Of a stretch of DNA of 64,000 nt, positions 1-12,721 are shown piece after piece. Source of the stretch: Prostheceraeus crozeri (lineage: Eukaryota > Platyhelminthes > Polycladida > Euryleptidae); contig CAJQUW010008706.1 of the NCBI GenBank assembly GCA_907163375.1, positions 124,001 to 188,000 on the forward strand, given 5' to 3'. The notes below the pieces were generated by a model. The model worked only from the letters and a program-made list of their open reading frames with translations. It was not told where the DNA came from and did no database searches. The first letter of the stretch is position 1, and every line of letters starts with the position of its first letter. A program made the position numbers and the translations under genes.

Positions 1-3000
1 GAAAATTTGCTGCAAAATACAAAACTGTTTAGTCGCACAATCGCTGTGAACAAACATGGTCGCAAGATTGCAAACAACCTTTCTTTGGAGCTGATTTCTG
101 TCAGTGTTGGCAACTTGTAACAAAAACCAACTTTGACAAGGATATACGAAATGATTGACAACACCAGATGAACCTATGTTGAGTCTTGAAGAAGTTGAAG
201 TGACCACTAATACGAAGATTATATTGTCATTATTGTTATGAAGTTATTATTGCCATCCTTAGAAACCGCAAGGACTTCTCACAGTTACTATTATCTCAAT
301 TTAATCTTGAGAAAGAAAATCCGTATCCAAATCAGTCTAAGTATCAATGATTGATTAAACTTCATAGTATAAAGTCAATACAATAAATCTCTTCATTCAA
401 CAAGAAAGGAGTTGCGAGAGGATTAGTTCATTGTACAGCACAGGAGCTTTGCGTGAATGTTAGAATCCTTCAAGAAGATCTAAGTATTGGCTCCTCTGGT
501 TTTTACAGGTAAACAATCGCTATCATCTCACAGCGGTCAATGTTGCATGTAATCCTCTTAGACGGTTCAAATCGCTTTTCTGTCGCCAATGTATGCTACT
601 TGCGACCTTTTTGACACTGACCGAAGAAACCTTTGCTTCTTAATTGAATTTGCTTTACCAACATTTGAAATTTGACTTTTCTAGTAGCATTTGTAATGTT
701 AGTTGAAACATCTAACATTCCCCATTACGCAGACAAGCGTTCGCGTCGGCAAGAATAAACAACAGTCTGTCTTCAAGGTCGGGAAAGAACAGCTGTCAGT
801 GGCTGTTGATGTTCGCAGATCCTTCATCGGGAGCAGTTCCCGTCTACACAGTGACGATTTTTAGTATTGGTTTGACTTGAATTAATAATGATTTGGAAAC
901 ATAATATAACGATGTTTTCGTCGAATGGTAGGATATCAGTTCGATTCATTATCTTACAGAATCTGTGTTCACAATTCTATTGAAAGACAAAACAAGTAAT
1001 TGTTTGATATTCAGAACAATCTCGTTGTCATAATAGCAAGTCCACGTTTGAGCAAATGCGTACATAAATATCCGAGCGAGCGAAATATTCACTTGTAAAC
1101 ACCGTCATTCACACCAGCTGATTCAGATAAAACTTCTCAGTTTCTTACTGCATGCAATTAACGATATCTAAATTCCAGCGTTTTCACTCACTTCACTCTG
1201 AGTGCCGATTACATGCAGAACCTCGCCGACCTTGAGTTAACTGAATATGAGCTCCAATGCTTCATTGAATTTTCGGACAATACATCGCCAACTCCGATTT
1301 GCTGAATACCACTCCTAGCCCTTCAGATAATCTGTGGTACCAGCATTGACGACAACAACCTCCGCGGAAAACAGCCATCTGAGCACCACTTTCAATTTTC
1401 TCACAATCCTGCGAGTCCTACATTACCGATTACCACATCGCCGACCCCGTGTTCGCCAAATATCTTATGACTAATCCCGTCATCAGTAAATAGCAAATGG
1501 AACGACATTATGAGTTCGATGAGTAACTTCCTATAATCAATTCAAGTTTCACAAAATGCGACTTCATCAGCGCTTTTTCATGATGGCGACATCATGTACT
1601 ATCTAAAAATGGATAAAAGAAAGATTAAATAATTTGCATTTCGAAGTATATTGTGACCAATTTTTGAAGATTTTCATCTCAAGATTTCGAATTTCAAACT
1701 CTGATTTCCCTTCACTTTTCGACTAAGCTTGAAGATGTTAATTTGAATGTCATCACGTGCAGCTTCTGACTCCTCAGAAACAGCATCATTCTCACTATTG
1801 TCATCATTGATTAGCACACGACGATTGACAGCGAGATTTATCGAAAGCTCAGTAATATGACTTTTGCTTTACACACTATGATTCTGTGCATGGTGCATTG
1901 ATTCTCAATACATGTTGGATAATGAAGCAAATAGTCTTCTGAAATGTCGCAGAAAAAACTTCTAACGGCTCAGCATCAATGACATAGATATTGGTGCCTT
2001 GAAAATTGCCTAACACCAGAAAATTTTATTCCAAATCATCCGCTTGTATGTATTCATCTTGTTCAGTGGTATCGCGATCAAACATTTGTTGTTCCTAGCT
2101 CTGCAGTCGTGAATGATCTCTCGAACATCACAAATTGTATTTACCTGCAAGGTTTCAAGAAATTTACAACTTCCAATTGTTTCGTAAATGCGCACTTCGC
2201 TTTTACTGTGACCTCGGGTAGATTTTGCTAAGAGATTATGATTATTCTGTACCATAAATGAAGATTGAATCCTCATTATTCTCAGCTGAAACATGGCCGC
2301 CGACCTCAAGTCTAATATAAGAGCTGATACATTAGGTATTCTTATCAACAGCTGAGTTTCATAAAAGATTAATCCGACACAGATGGATGGAACAAATCGA
2401 CTACAATTGGCTCGCTGTATATTGTTAACAGTTAGATGTTCATCCACTAATTTCTATACGAGTATTATGAAGCAGCTGCTGAAGGAATTTCCGCTGATAA
2501 AGTTACTATGAAATCTGCTTATTATAGTAAACAAACATTAACAATGATTATTACGGCATTATGAAAAATCGGAAGACCAAGTTGTGATTGGCATTGTCCA
2601 CAAGACGAGATGTCACATCATCATCATCATCATATGTTGAAGTCAGAAACTGATTCATAGTTTAGCTGTAGTCTTTTCATACCCTAGCAGTAAGCGTGGC
2701 AGTTTTGTTCTGCCGATTTACAGAATTCTTAAATTATTTTGCCATGGATCTTTATATACCATGGTGGCCAAAATATTAGGCCAACCGGTGATTTCACTTC
2801 AAAAATTATGATATTTTCCATGTCTCATGATGTCGACGTTTCTGTGCATTTGCTCTTATTGTCTTACCACCCCATGTGTCAGAAAGTCACGTTAGGTCAT
2901 AGGAAGTTGATAATGACTACTTCCATGACATTGATTTCAAAATTCAAATTCAAATTCGATATAAACAGCAGTAACCTTCAAGTCAGGTTAACTTTTGTGT

Positions 3001-4217
3001 TATGGGTCTCAAGACTGATATCAACGACTTCTACCGAGGGCAGGTAACTGCATTTGCTGAGTTGAGATACATTTGATCAATGGTTTCGGAGGGAACAGAC
3101 TTCACAATTCAAGAAGGAAAACGTACATCAGAAAGAGAGAGAGAGACGCCAGATTCATCAAAACTCTTGTTGCAAAAAGTCCTACCAAAGCTTAAGACGC
3201 TTATTGCTGACTTAAGTTTGCCTACAATAGTCGAAAAGTCACTGCTGCTCAGTGCTAACGGAAAAGCGAAGGTTATTTCTTATGTAGCTCTGATGATATG
3301 CTGAACATCGGCGCTACGAAACGTCATCTTGATGCTCGCATCCCGACAGAGGTCTATATATGCATGAACACAGTCCAAACAAAATGAAAGTCAAGGTACA
3401 GGATGCCCTTCATTCTTGAATCAATATATTCATAGAAGAATATGCGAAATGCCTGTCCAATGAACGGTGTGGATTTCAATCCCTCTACTTCGGCTTGTCT
3501 GATTGTAGCAATTGTTAATTTGATTCAATTTCCATGTTTTTAGCCATCCTCATATAAAAGACAAATTTTGCTTTATTCTAACGATTTGTCCACTGAAGAT
3601 GGTGCGTGAAACACAATTTTTTTGTTTTTGATCGCCATGAAATAACACTGGGTTCATTATGTGTCAATGTTACGGGTTGACCGTATTAGGCCTTAGCCTT
3701 TGATCACCGATTTATCACACTGTGAATAAATAAGGAATGTATTATTATCATTCTTTTTCAGCATTTCGAGCACTGAAACCATTAGAAGATAAAATTCATC
3801 CAGTTTCTGGGATAGAAATGAATAACAACCACAGACACTTCATTCTAATACGAAGTACTGAGTTAGCGTATTACAGCATGCTAAACATAGGGTGGTCGAA
3901 TACAAAGAAGTTTTAATGCGTAAATCTTGCAGGTAGGATAAAATGATCAGCCATTGCCATCAGCAAGGAACCACCACGCATTCATCCATCCACCACTGAC
4001 CTATCCGTGTGAGTAACATCTACCTTCCCAGTATTCTTCTTTTTCTCAGTCACTCTACTCTTATAGTTTCCTCATCTTCACTCTCCTCGTGTGCATCCTG
4101 TTTACAGAAAATATAAAATTGGTGCTCTGCAATCATTATCATTATGTTTGCAGAAAGGATGCAATTAACAACAATGAAATTAAATAAACGATAGATCAAA
4201 TTGCCATGCAAAAGATG
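1..4217. other. Stretch with no supported gene
   Basis: AT-rich sequence with many stops in all frames. Open frames here are short, mostly lack an ATG and resemble nothing I know. I see a short AAATTC-type tandem run near 2937-2964, a short ATC run near 2614-2632 and a brief GA run inside an open frame at 3080-3304 (74 codons from an ATG). That frame has no recognisable motif, so I do not call it a gene. Confidence 0.5.
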
Positions 4218-4291
4218 TGCGGCTGGTAGGATTCGAACCTGCAACCAAGGTTAACTAGACCAGTACTCTAACCAACTGAGCTATGAGCCAC
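4218..4291 (-). tRNA. Degenerate tRNA-Thr(AGU)-like sequence, pseudogene or SINE head
   Basis: Read on the minus strand this is a recognisable tRNA body. The D-arm GCTC/GAGT pairs, the loop CTAGTTA puts AGT (Thr) at the anticodon, and the B box GGTTCGAATCC is perfect. It resembles the usual metazoan tRNA-Thr(AGU). Three things are off: the lower anticodon stem does not pair (CTGGT against ACCTT), there is one extra base between the acceptor and D stems, and one T-stem pair is broken. A second B-box-like GGTTTGATCC lies just upstream on the same strand (about 4319-4328). I read it as a tRNA pseudogene or the head of a tRNA-derived SINE; a working tRNA is possible but less likely. Confidence 0.5.
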
Positions 4292-6174
4292 TTACGCGTC
4301 TCTGTCAATTGACAGGATCAAACCCTCACCACCACACATCAGTTGTCAAGGCAATAATAATGAATGAATAAATAACAGGTCACAATTGTGACCGCCGACA
4401 TTAAGGCAGGTAGCGGGGATCGATTGTTCACCAAAGCATCTTAAACCATCTCAACCAAAAGAACCAAAAGCATCTTTAACCATCTTAAAACCAAAGAAAG
4501 ATCCGTTGTCCCTAAATTAAGACAAAATGATTTCTGATGTTATCAACACCTTGCAAAATTCTTCATGCCAATCTCAAATCGCATACCCATCGACAAGAAT
4601 TGAAATTCTCATGTATTTTCACATGTAGTGCTGTAAATCCGATATAATTGAAAATAGTAAATGTAAAGACATAGATCATCGATTTCAAATCTAACAAACA
4701 TCAGTTTTACGCACAAAATTTTCTAATTTTTGGTGAACGTGCCGGTTGATAATATGCTGTTTTTCTTGTTGTAAGACTAACTTTCGACTTTAATATCGAC
4801 AGGAAGCTCTGCCACCTAACTCTGTGCATTCCATAGCATTATTAGGGACATCTAATCTTACCGCTATTCTTGAAATTCTATGCTTCAAGCTCAAAAAGTA
4901 TCTGCGTATGCTCCAAAGATGAAATGACATAGTTTACAGACAAGGAAATTATTCTCAAAGAGCAAGATTCATTAATTGCAAAGTAAACAAGTCATTTTAA
5001 ATTGCATCTTGGCATAGAGGCGTGGATTTCACTGCATTTTCATCAGTTGTACATGTAAGCATTTTTCAAATACATCAGAGAAATGAGGAACTTTATGGAA
5101 ACCACTATACAATTTTTAAACAAGGCTTTAGATCGACTTCAAAATTTGTCAACAAATGTTTCGAAATTATGTATTACAACTTTTATCTGTAGATGTCATC
5201 AGAACTAACCAAAATCAATAGAAATTTTGATGGTTTCATAAATTTCTAAAACAGAATAACACTTTGTAGCATAAGTTTGTCCACAAAAGTTGCAGTCAAT
5301 AGCATATCATTGAAACGTACATTGATGCAAATATGGTGTCGATCTAATACTTGGTCTAAGAAAACTGTCGCTTTAACGGGAAATCATCATTCCTTAGAAT
5401 CATAGTTTGAAAAGAAACGTTGACTCTCAGCGTGCACAATTTCATGAAATCAAAGCCTAATCGCCGAGGGGATAGACAATGACTTCTATGTCACACATCC
5501 ATGGATAGCAACCAAGCTTCGCCGCTTTCGTTGTCTTTGAAGAATTCTCTCATTCTTTGGTTTTTCAGTCCAGCGAAAGTTTGGCTCTTGATCTCACCAA
5601 CTGAATTATAGAAACAAAACACGTTAAGATGCTTCCTTTCATTGAAAAGTCACGTAATTATAAATGGACAAAATCTGAAATGAATGCATCTCTCTGACAT
5701 GATAGGAGTCAGGAAAAGGCCTATACCAACAGTGAAAGTATCAACATGTCAGTTTTTGTGGTTATGTCTATACTTGTGCATCGGTCACACATGCGGTACC
5801 ATTAGCGCATTAGTGCGCTCTGAAAAACGCAGAATTGAACTAATCCCTGGATTAATCGAGAACATGAAATACCCCAATTCTTGTAGAAGGGAATAATATA
5901 AATTTATTGGCTAGCTTTTTTATCAAATGCAGCACAATATCTGCTGGGAATGATAGAGGTGATCAAAAATGCTGCTTCATTCGACTGAATCAAATTGTGA
6001 TTCTACAAGCTCAGGTAGGCATATAATTAACAGTTCCAAAAAATGCACGCGTGCCGCGCTAGACTTGGTCGGTGTGCCGCACAAGCATTTCGATGATATG
6101 GTCCCATTCCTGGCTGGCAAGCTATTCCTTTTGGTTTTTCCGGGAGCTATACATATCGCGCTATTCATTCGATC
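4292..6174. other. No gene seen
   Basis: Only short frames. The TGTCAATTGACA palindrome near 4307 and a block of higher GC at about 6040-6130 are noted without a call. Confidence 0.4.
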
Positions 6175-6176
6175 TA

Positions 6177-7821
6177 CAGATTGTTTCATAAAAAATGGAT
6201 CACCCTTAAACATCGCCTTAACTTCAACTTTGTCTAACTCCGCCAAACTTGAACGAAGTTCTCTGAAATTTGGAAGATATGTCAGTTGTGCTTACTAATA
6301 TCATTGTTGGAAATTTCAAGCATGAATATTGAGTTGTTTTCCTGTTATAGATAAAAAAGTAGTAGATAATTTGATCTTCATTTAGCAATGTTACACAAAA
6401 CCATACCTCACTCTTATAAAATTACATTTGTTTCCTTTGTTATGTAATATGTTGTTTTACAAGTCAAAAGCTATCAAGCAAAACAAAAATAAAGAAAATC
6501 GGTCAATCAGAGCCGGTATAGCACCATTATTCATCAACAATAATGTAACTGCTACATGTGATTAACTGGACTTCATGTTCCATAGCTTCCTGACTTCGTT
6601 GCGGTGGTGTTGGCAGCACTCCTGATCGCTTTCAACTAGAAATCTATCTCTTACCGGTTGAAAACAATACAAAGCACAAATGAACAATAACGAGATCGCA
6701 TTCACAAAAGGCAAAGTGTCAGCCTTGCTAGAACTAGGTTTTCTTTGCGAGCTACAAGCAAGCGACTAAATGTCCCTTACACAAATGTGCATCGATGGCA
6801 TAATGATGATTTTCGACTCTGTCGTAAAGAGGGCTCTGGCCGTCCACGCAAAACATCCAAACGTAGAGACCGCCTAATTTTGAGATATGTTTAAGTTGAT
6901 CCAAGTCTCTCGTTAACTGAGATGGCTGCACTAGACTCGTCTATTTCTAAGTCCACTATTCGTAGAAGACTTATTGAGTCGAATTTCAAGAGCTGTAAGA
7001 GGCCCTCTCAGATCGAATTATCAGATCAGCATACAAAAAGACGTCTCAGATGGGCAATGAGTCATTGTCACTGGCGAAGTCAATGGGATCGGGTTGTCTG
7101 GTCTGATGAGGCATCAGTCCGTCTGAAGGATAGTGATGGTCGATTGAGATTATGGATAAAATCTGATCAGGAAATTCCGAGACATTTACATCGTCCCCGG
7201 GTACAAGGTGGTGCGACTCTACTGATTTGGGCTGGCATTTGGACCAATGGCCGCTCTGAACTTCACATACAGTAAGGAACCATGAATTCTGAACGCTATG
7301 TGAATGTTTTACGAATGAACATTGGCCAAATGACAGATCAACTTGGTGATCCATCGACTTGGTTATACTATGGATGATAATGCTTCGTGTCACAGGAGTA
7401 GTAGAGTCAACTTATGCAAGTCTCAATTAGGGCTTAGGACATTATCTTGGCCAGCTCGTTCTCCTGATCTGAATCCCATAGAAAATGTATGGAGTATTCT
7501 AAAACGTAACGTTCGTCGTTCATTGCTACCTACAGATGGCGTATCACAACTTACGTCACTGTTAAAAAGAGAGTGGAGAAAGTTAGATCAGCCAAAAATC
7601 AACGATATCATCGAATCAATGCCTAGACGAATTGGTAATGTCATTGACAATAAGGGTAGGGCCACAAAATATTAGCTTCTTAAGAACCGTTACCGTATCA
7701 TAGCCTATCAGATTATATAAGGACATTTAAATATATTAGGGACATGAAATAACATGAAAAATGCTTTCTGTGTTTTATTTAGTCAAATTTTAGGATGATC
7801 CACTTTTTATGAAACGGACTA
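6177..7821 (+). mobile_element. Tc1-like DNA transposon, copy 1 (broken)
   Basis: The 5' end starts CAGATTGTTTCATAAAAAAT after a TA at 6175-6176. The 3' end is the inverted partner (about 30 bp, imperfect) before a TA at 7822-7823, so the TA target duplication of Tc1/mariner elements is visible. A second copy with about 97% identity by eye lies at 53962-55617 in the same orientation, which fixes both ends independently. The element carries one transposase frame, now interrupted. The last base of the right end differs from copy 2 (A instead of G). Confidence 0.9.
6680..7675 (+). pseudogene. Tc1 transposase, DD34E type, inactivated
   Basis: The frame begins at ATG 6680 (MNNNEIAFTKGK) and ends at TAG 7673-7675, about 331 codons, the normal length for a Tc1 transposase. 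An N-terminal helix-turn-helix is followed by the catalytic part: first Asp in VVWSDEASVRL, second Asp in a DDNA motif, then WPARSPDLNPIENVW with the Glu 34 residues on. Tc1 enzymes cut and paste the element at TA sites. Compared with copy 2 this copy has a one-base loss near 6732, a TAA near 6890, a TAA at 7273 (CAA to TAA) and a small length change near 7366. The catalytic residues themselves remain. Confidence 0.88.
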
Positions 7822-8303
7822 TAGTTACAGTCAGAGGCATTGTATTTTTAACATTGTCAGTTTATCAAATTTATTAGCTTATTTCGTCCGTTCCCAATAT
7901 ACCGCACTTCCACATCATATATAAGTTTCCATCAATAGAATAATTGTCGATAATATTTGGCTAATACCAGTACAATGATACAGCTTGCTAGTGGGAATAG
8001 TGCAGAGTGCTTAGTTAAATTCCCGCATTGGACAGGAATGAGAGACATCCAAAATCAAGTTTCAATTCTCTGTATAGCCCTTTTTCAGCGATGAGCTACG
8101 ATAAGAGTCAACAGATGATTTCGATTATGCGCATGAGAGAGCTCTTCTTAAAGTGGTTAATTGCAATTTCAAATCATTTAATTGAAATCTTCAGACGATT
8201 TTCAGGGGGAATAGCGAAAAGGCAGGAGGCGTGCACATCCAAATGCTAATGGTAATTACTATATTATAGAATATAGTAATAGACGTTCCAAATATACGAT
8301 CTA

Positions 8304-8995
8304 TTCCAGCAGCCAGAGCGAGTTTCTGTAGGCAACGAAGTCAAAAGTGAGACTTTCACATAATTATGTATATTCTACGGCTACTACGAATCTGCGCGTC
8401 TGCCGAGTTCTGTCTGGTTCCTCTTCTTGTCAGACATCATCAGAGAAAAAGGCACGCAAATCCAATAGGACGCAAATGACAGATTTTGAAAAAAATGAAA
8501 TTTTCTACGTTATCTCTGATTAAGTGAAAAGTACCAAGCCCATTGTCATACTTTTTGACATAGAATGTCCTCAGGTCATTTCCTATCATGTTCACACAAC
8601 CGTATTTATGAAGCTCAACACATTCAGATTTGGCAAGTCTCCTAATATCGGCAACTATAAGTATTTTGTGCAATTTAATCAACATTCAACCACATTCTCG
8701 CATACATCGCATATCAGAAGCATGGTAATATCACATGTGCATTATAGGAAATGACATGGGTCTAGACTTAGCAATTCTAACTTAATAAGCGAAAGATAGA
8801 AAAATTCATCTTAACCAAAACTTGCAATCTGCATCCCATTGGATCAACATTATGTAATTATTTGATCCTGTCTGATAAAAAGAGGAGCCAGGTAAAAGTC
8901 GGCAGACGCGCAGATTCGCAGTAGGCATGGGGTGTACATCATTCTGTGAAAGTTTTCTGTCTTGCTCCCTGTAAAAACACATCTGGCTGCCGGAA
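8304..8995. mobile_element. Foldback/MITE family copy F1
   Basis: 692 bp between TA dinucleotides (8302-8303, 8996-8997). The arms are long imperfect inverted repeats of about 250-280 bp. Each begins near TTCCGGCAGCCAGA and continues into GTTTCTGCAGGGA-like sequence, reading inwards to TTTTCTCTGATTAA. The centre is not palindromic. No protein is encoded. The same unit recurs at 23584-24204 and 44679-45397. The TA flanks suggest mobilisation by a Tc1/mariner-type enzyme; that is inference. Confidence 0.75.
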
Positions 8996-8997
8996 TA

Positions 8998-10716
8998 ACA
9001 GTAGTTTCTCATATATCAACACACAGACGTAGTTTTGGACTCCTAATTGTCAATTTTAAAAGAAATAAATACTTTCATGCATTTTTCATATTTATCTCCT
9101 TGACTTAGAAAATTCTGTAATTACTTTTTTAACTTTGATCATTTATGAAAAAGTCATCACTGTCGAAAACCTAAGTGAAATAAAAGCGTGTGTAACAGCA
9201 GGAAGGCTTATTTCCTACAAAAGCAAAATCACAAATATTTCTTGTATCCAACGAGAATTTTCAATTTGACTCTTTATCAATTGCCGACCACAAAATGAAT
9301 AAAGGACCGCAAGGTGCATATTCACTTCGTATATCGTTATCTAAAGCCCATCGCTCCCATCGAATTCGCTATTTAAAGCCCAGTCGATCTGCTGATACAA
9401 ATGTCGTGTACGTTCCTTTATTGAATGCTGTGCGCGTCGGAGACGCCAGTCATTGCGATTTCTGAAGAAAGTAATTCAAAACGAGCACATACTGCACGAT
9501 TATCTGCCAAGAATGTCAACATTCTTTTTTCATTGCAAGTACATGCATGTGAAATAGTACGGCAATTCATAAATGTACTTAAGCTTTCTTTTGCACTTTT
9601 TTTATGATAAATACTGTTTTTTCCTATGCTTCACTACTGATACTGAACGATTTTCATTCAGACGAATAATGAATTATAAATTATTAATTGTTAATTATTA
9701 TACGACTACAAATACGCTGTATTCGTAAGGAGATATAGGCAAGAAATAATGCTAGTGTTGTTAACAGTAGTGGGGAATTGCACCAACAGACTAAGGAAAC
9801 ATAATGATACCGAACATTAAAAATAGTAGATTATCAGAATATATCCTGGTGCTCACCCTGACTAACAGCAAGCTAATAGAATAAATTAAAATGAAAAAAA
9901 TGAAATTTGATAATCAAATAACTGAATTAGGAGAAAAGGGCTAGAAAAATAGTCGTCTGATGAAATGGAATCGCATGCGAAAAAAAGAATATGCTGTTCC
10001 ATTAGTCTGATTATCATCAAATGAGAATGGGATGCTGCAGCCATATTAACATATGCTTGAACTCCGTCATCAGAACATTGAAATTCTCACATACTAGTGA
10101 AGCCAAGTTCTGCTGCCATTATATTCTCATGTTGGATGAACTTATCAAAGGTATGAAATTCAAACAATCTCTCACCGTTTTGCTTTAACTCTCGACGTCC
10201 ATCAGAAAATTCCAATTACAATGACCTGACGTGTCTGTCTGGGGACACATTTCGCGTCAGCATCAGCTAGAACTCCATGCACTCGCATCATTAATATTTT
10301 ATGAAGGCGTGACAGGAAAAATAGTCGATCCCTCGAAGTTTCAATCTATTTCTTGTCAGCCGATATATTACCTGTTCAGTGAACGAAGTCTGCAATATTA
10401 GCCGGATATTGATAGGATCACGTTTCACCTGCCGACCGTGCATGTGACTGTCCTAAATATCAAATGTCCGAGAGAAATTTTCGACACTTTTTATACACAG
10501 ATATATGCCATAATAAAAGAGGAAAGTAAACTGATGTGTTCTCCGGAGGTCTCTGACGCGTATTAACACGCTAACATTGTTCATCATGAGATATGTTGCA
10601 CAACGAAGGTGAATTGGCAAGATGGGTCTTTGAGAAGGACAAATAGCACTTGGTAGCCTATGAGAGGATATTTTTATTTCCCATGAGATTATTTCTCTTC
10701 TTCCAAGATATGCACT
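8998..10716. other. No gene seen
   Basis: AT-rich with short frames only. A small GC-richer patch around 9425-9475 contains an ATG and a 60-codon frame without recognisable features. Confidence 0.4.
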
Positions 10717-11413
10717 CAGGGATGCGGAGTCCTATCATTTTGATAGGACTCCAACTCCGGGTGGCCAGTATATATAGCCTAGTTTAAAAAAAGGCTAGCA
10801 ACCGACATCATAATTCATTATAGGTGTACCTGAACCTATCTTTAGTGATCATTGCTGCATTAATTATCAATCAATTTCGATGACAGTTTATCAAATGTCG
10901 CTTTAAATTGAATACATGCGACTCGCCTCCTCCCATTTTGTTGATGTGTGCCTCACACGGTTTTTCTCCAGTCTCTACCACGCAGGAAAATCCCCATCCT
11001 TCAAAAAATATGAGTACACTTTCGACTTTATTATGCGCTTTGGATGAGCCATCACACAAGATAAACGTTTGGGTAAGAGGCAATGTCTCAAACAAACTAG
11101 TATTTCATTTTTGTCTCTGATGTGACCTTTGGTACGTAGATATGATCGAGGCCAGGAAGGCTTGTCTTCTCTATTAAATCACCGAGTGAAAAGACAATTC
11201 TTTTTTCACTATCACGGTTCATTCCCTCAACTATTACAAGCCTTGCATGCAGCAATGTTTCTGTACTTTTGTTTGACGGAGAAAATTGACATCAAGACAG
11301 TGACAGCCATAATGTACGAGGATAAAAAGTTTGTTTGTATTATATTTCGGGTCTACCTATGGGCCGGAGTCCGGAGTCCTATCATTTGATAGGACTCCGG
11401 CTACGCATCCCCG
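10717..11413 (-). mobile_element. Short hAT-like element with palindromic terminal repeats
   Basis: Ends are CAGGGATGCGGAGTCC at left and, inverted, CGGGGATGCGTAGCCGGAGT at right, the style of hAT termini. Both ends contain the same self-complementary unit with arms GGAGTCCTATCA (10726-10752 and 11373-11398). Putative 8-bp target duplications ATGCACTC/GTGCACAA agree at only 5 of 8 positions, so the exact borders are uncertain. The minus strand encodes a BED-finger-like peptide, which supports hAT. At about 700 bp the element lacks the catalytic part of the transposase and is an internally deleted, non-autonomous copy. Confidence 0.65.
10872..11095 (-). pseudogene. BED-type zinc finger remnant of a hAT transposase
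   Basis: The frame ends in GGGESHVFNLKRHLINCHRN, the Leu-x-x-His...His half of a BED finger. One frame away, just upstream on the same strand, lies SKVYSYF, which resembles the W/Y-x-x-F start of BED domains, so one frameshift separates the halves. BED fingers bind the ends of hAT elements at the N-terminus of the transposase. The position, reading inward from the right terminus of the hAT-like element, fits. Nothing of the RNase-H-like core follows. Confidence 0.5.
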
Positions 11414-12106
11414 TGCACAATCATTGCTGATCAATGTTAAAAAATGCATGCTGATCCGAGCTTTTACGAGCCGGTTCGCATTCTCAAGGATCGGAAGGAC
11501 TTCAAAAGTAACATCCTGTTGAATTTTGACAATGTGAGTCAAGCATTGAAAGCTCGGATGCAGATATCCCTTTTACAAAAATGGTTGTGCAAATATATTT
11601 GAGAAGCGATATGACACATTGGAAATGAGAAAATTGCCGCTTCCAATATGCTCCTCCACTTCAAAAGAAGTTGTTATCAGCAACAGCACTAAATTGAAAA
11701 ATCCATTTCCATTTTCATCATGTTAAGAAACTTAAGAAGAGCATAAACATTATTTATGTAATAGACTCTGTCTCGGGAGCAAAAATAGATAGTCTATGCA
11801 CTCATAGAGGGGCAAGAAATCAGAGACTGCGATTGCCACGAGGACTTCCACGATTTTCTTGCACATCCCGGCTCATGAATAGTTTCTCCTGTAAGTCTAT
11901 GTCAGATGTCCTATAACTATTGCGACGGATATTTGTCATTATCTTCCGGAAAGGCAAGATAAGTAATGCTGCCCAGCAACATTATTATAGTCACATTCTG
12001 TCTTCATAGGTTTAGAAGATCCACGTTTTCTTTACATTTTCTTATTTTTGTATCAAAGATGGAAAGATCTTTTTTCTAATTATAATAAAGAACTTTTTCA
12101 TTTCAG

Positions 12107-12230
12107 TGGAAATATCATAGTCTGCCCAAAATTCCGAAGTGGGAGGAGACGCGTTGATGATTCTAAAATTATTATTACACCTCGACCTCCTCGCTCGATG
12201 GTTGATAGTATGAAATCTCTCTATCATAGG
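12107..12230 (+). other. Candidate internal exon, unrecognised protein
   Basis: A 124-base open segment sits between a strong acceptor (cttttTcatttcag) and a donor (AGG|gtaatg). After one leading base it codes for 41 residues containing FRSGRRRVDDSKIIITPRPP and ends in phase 0. It is GC-richer than its surroundings and has no stops. I do not recognise the peptide. It could be a real exon of an intron-rich gene or chance. The flanks 11422-12106 and 12231-12713 show nothing else. Confidence 0.3.
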
Positions 12231-12721
12231 GTAATGTTAGTCTCAACGTTTCCTTAGTAATCAGTTCAGTTTCACCAATCATCCGTGAAAATTTCTAGTT
12301 GGTTTATCGATATTATGAAGGATCACTAACGATAAAGCAATGAAATCGTCTCTAAAAGATGAAGAAAGTCAAGGACAAAAAATCGAAAATGCGCATTATT
12401 ATCCGAGTTTCGAGAATCAGTCGAATACTCCACAACGCTTTCCACTTACCGCATTCACATGCTTACATGATAGACCTGACTTACTGTACATGAATAGTTT
12501 ACAGTCTGCATGATGATGCAGCAAATGACTTTTTCAAACCTTATTTTTTCATGCAATGTAAAGTCAGCGCAACATGTTTGACTGAATATATGATAGGAAA
12601 GTAAATCTCAAAGTAATAGAGCTACAAAATTCTATTCTTCAGACTTCTACTGTGATGCGTGTTTCATGTACCACAGAAACTCTTCATTAAATTGTAAACA
12701 GAATGAAGTTAACATAGAAAT

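Noticed and set aside
4050-4291. A working tRNA-Thr gene on the minus strand
   Set aside because: The anticodon stem is broken and there is an extra base between the acceptor and D stems; kept only as a degenerate tRNA-like sequence.
7046-7393. Minus-strand open frame of 115 codons, repeated at 54832-55143
   Set aside because: It is the antisense shadow of the Tc1 transposase in both copies.
10872-11095. A host zinc-finger gene
   Set aside because: The finger lies inside hAT-like ends, reads inward from one of them and is frameshifted, so it is a transposon remnant.
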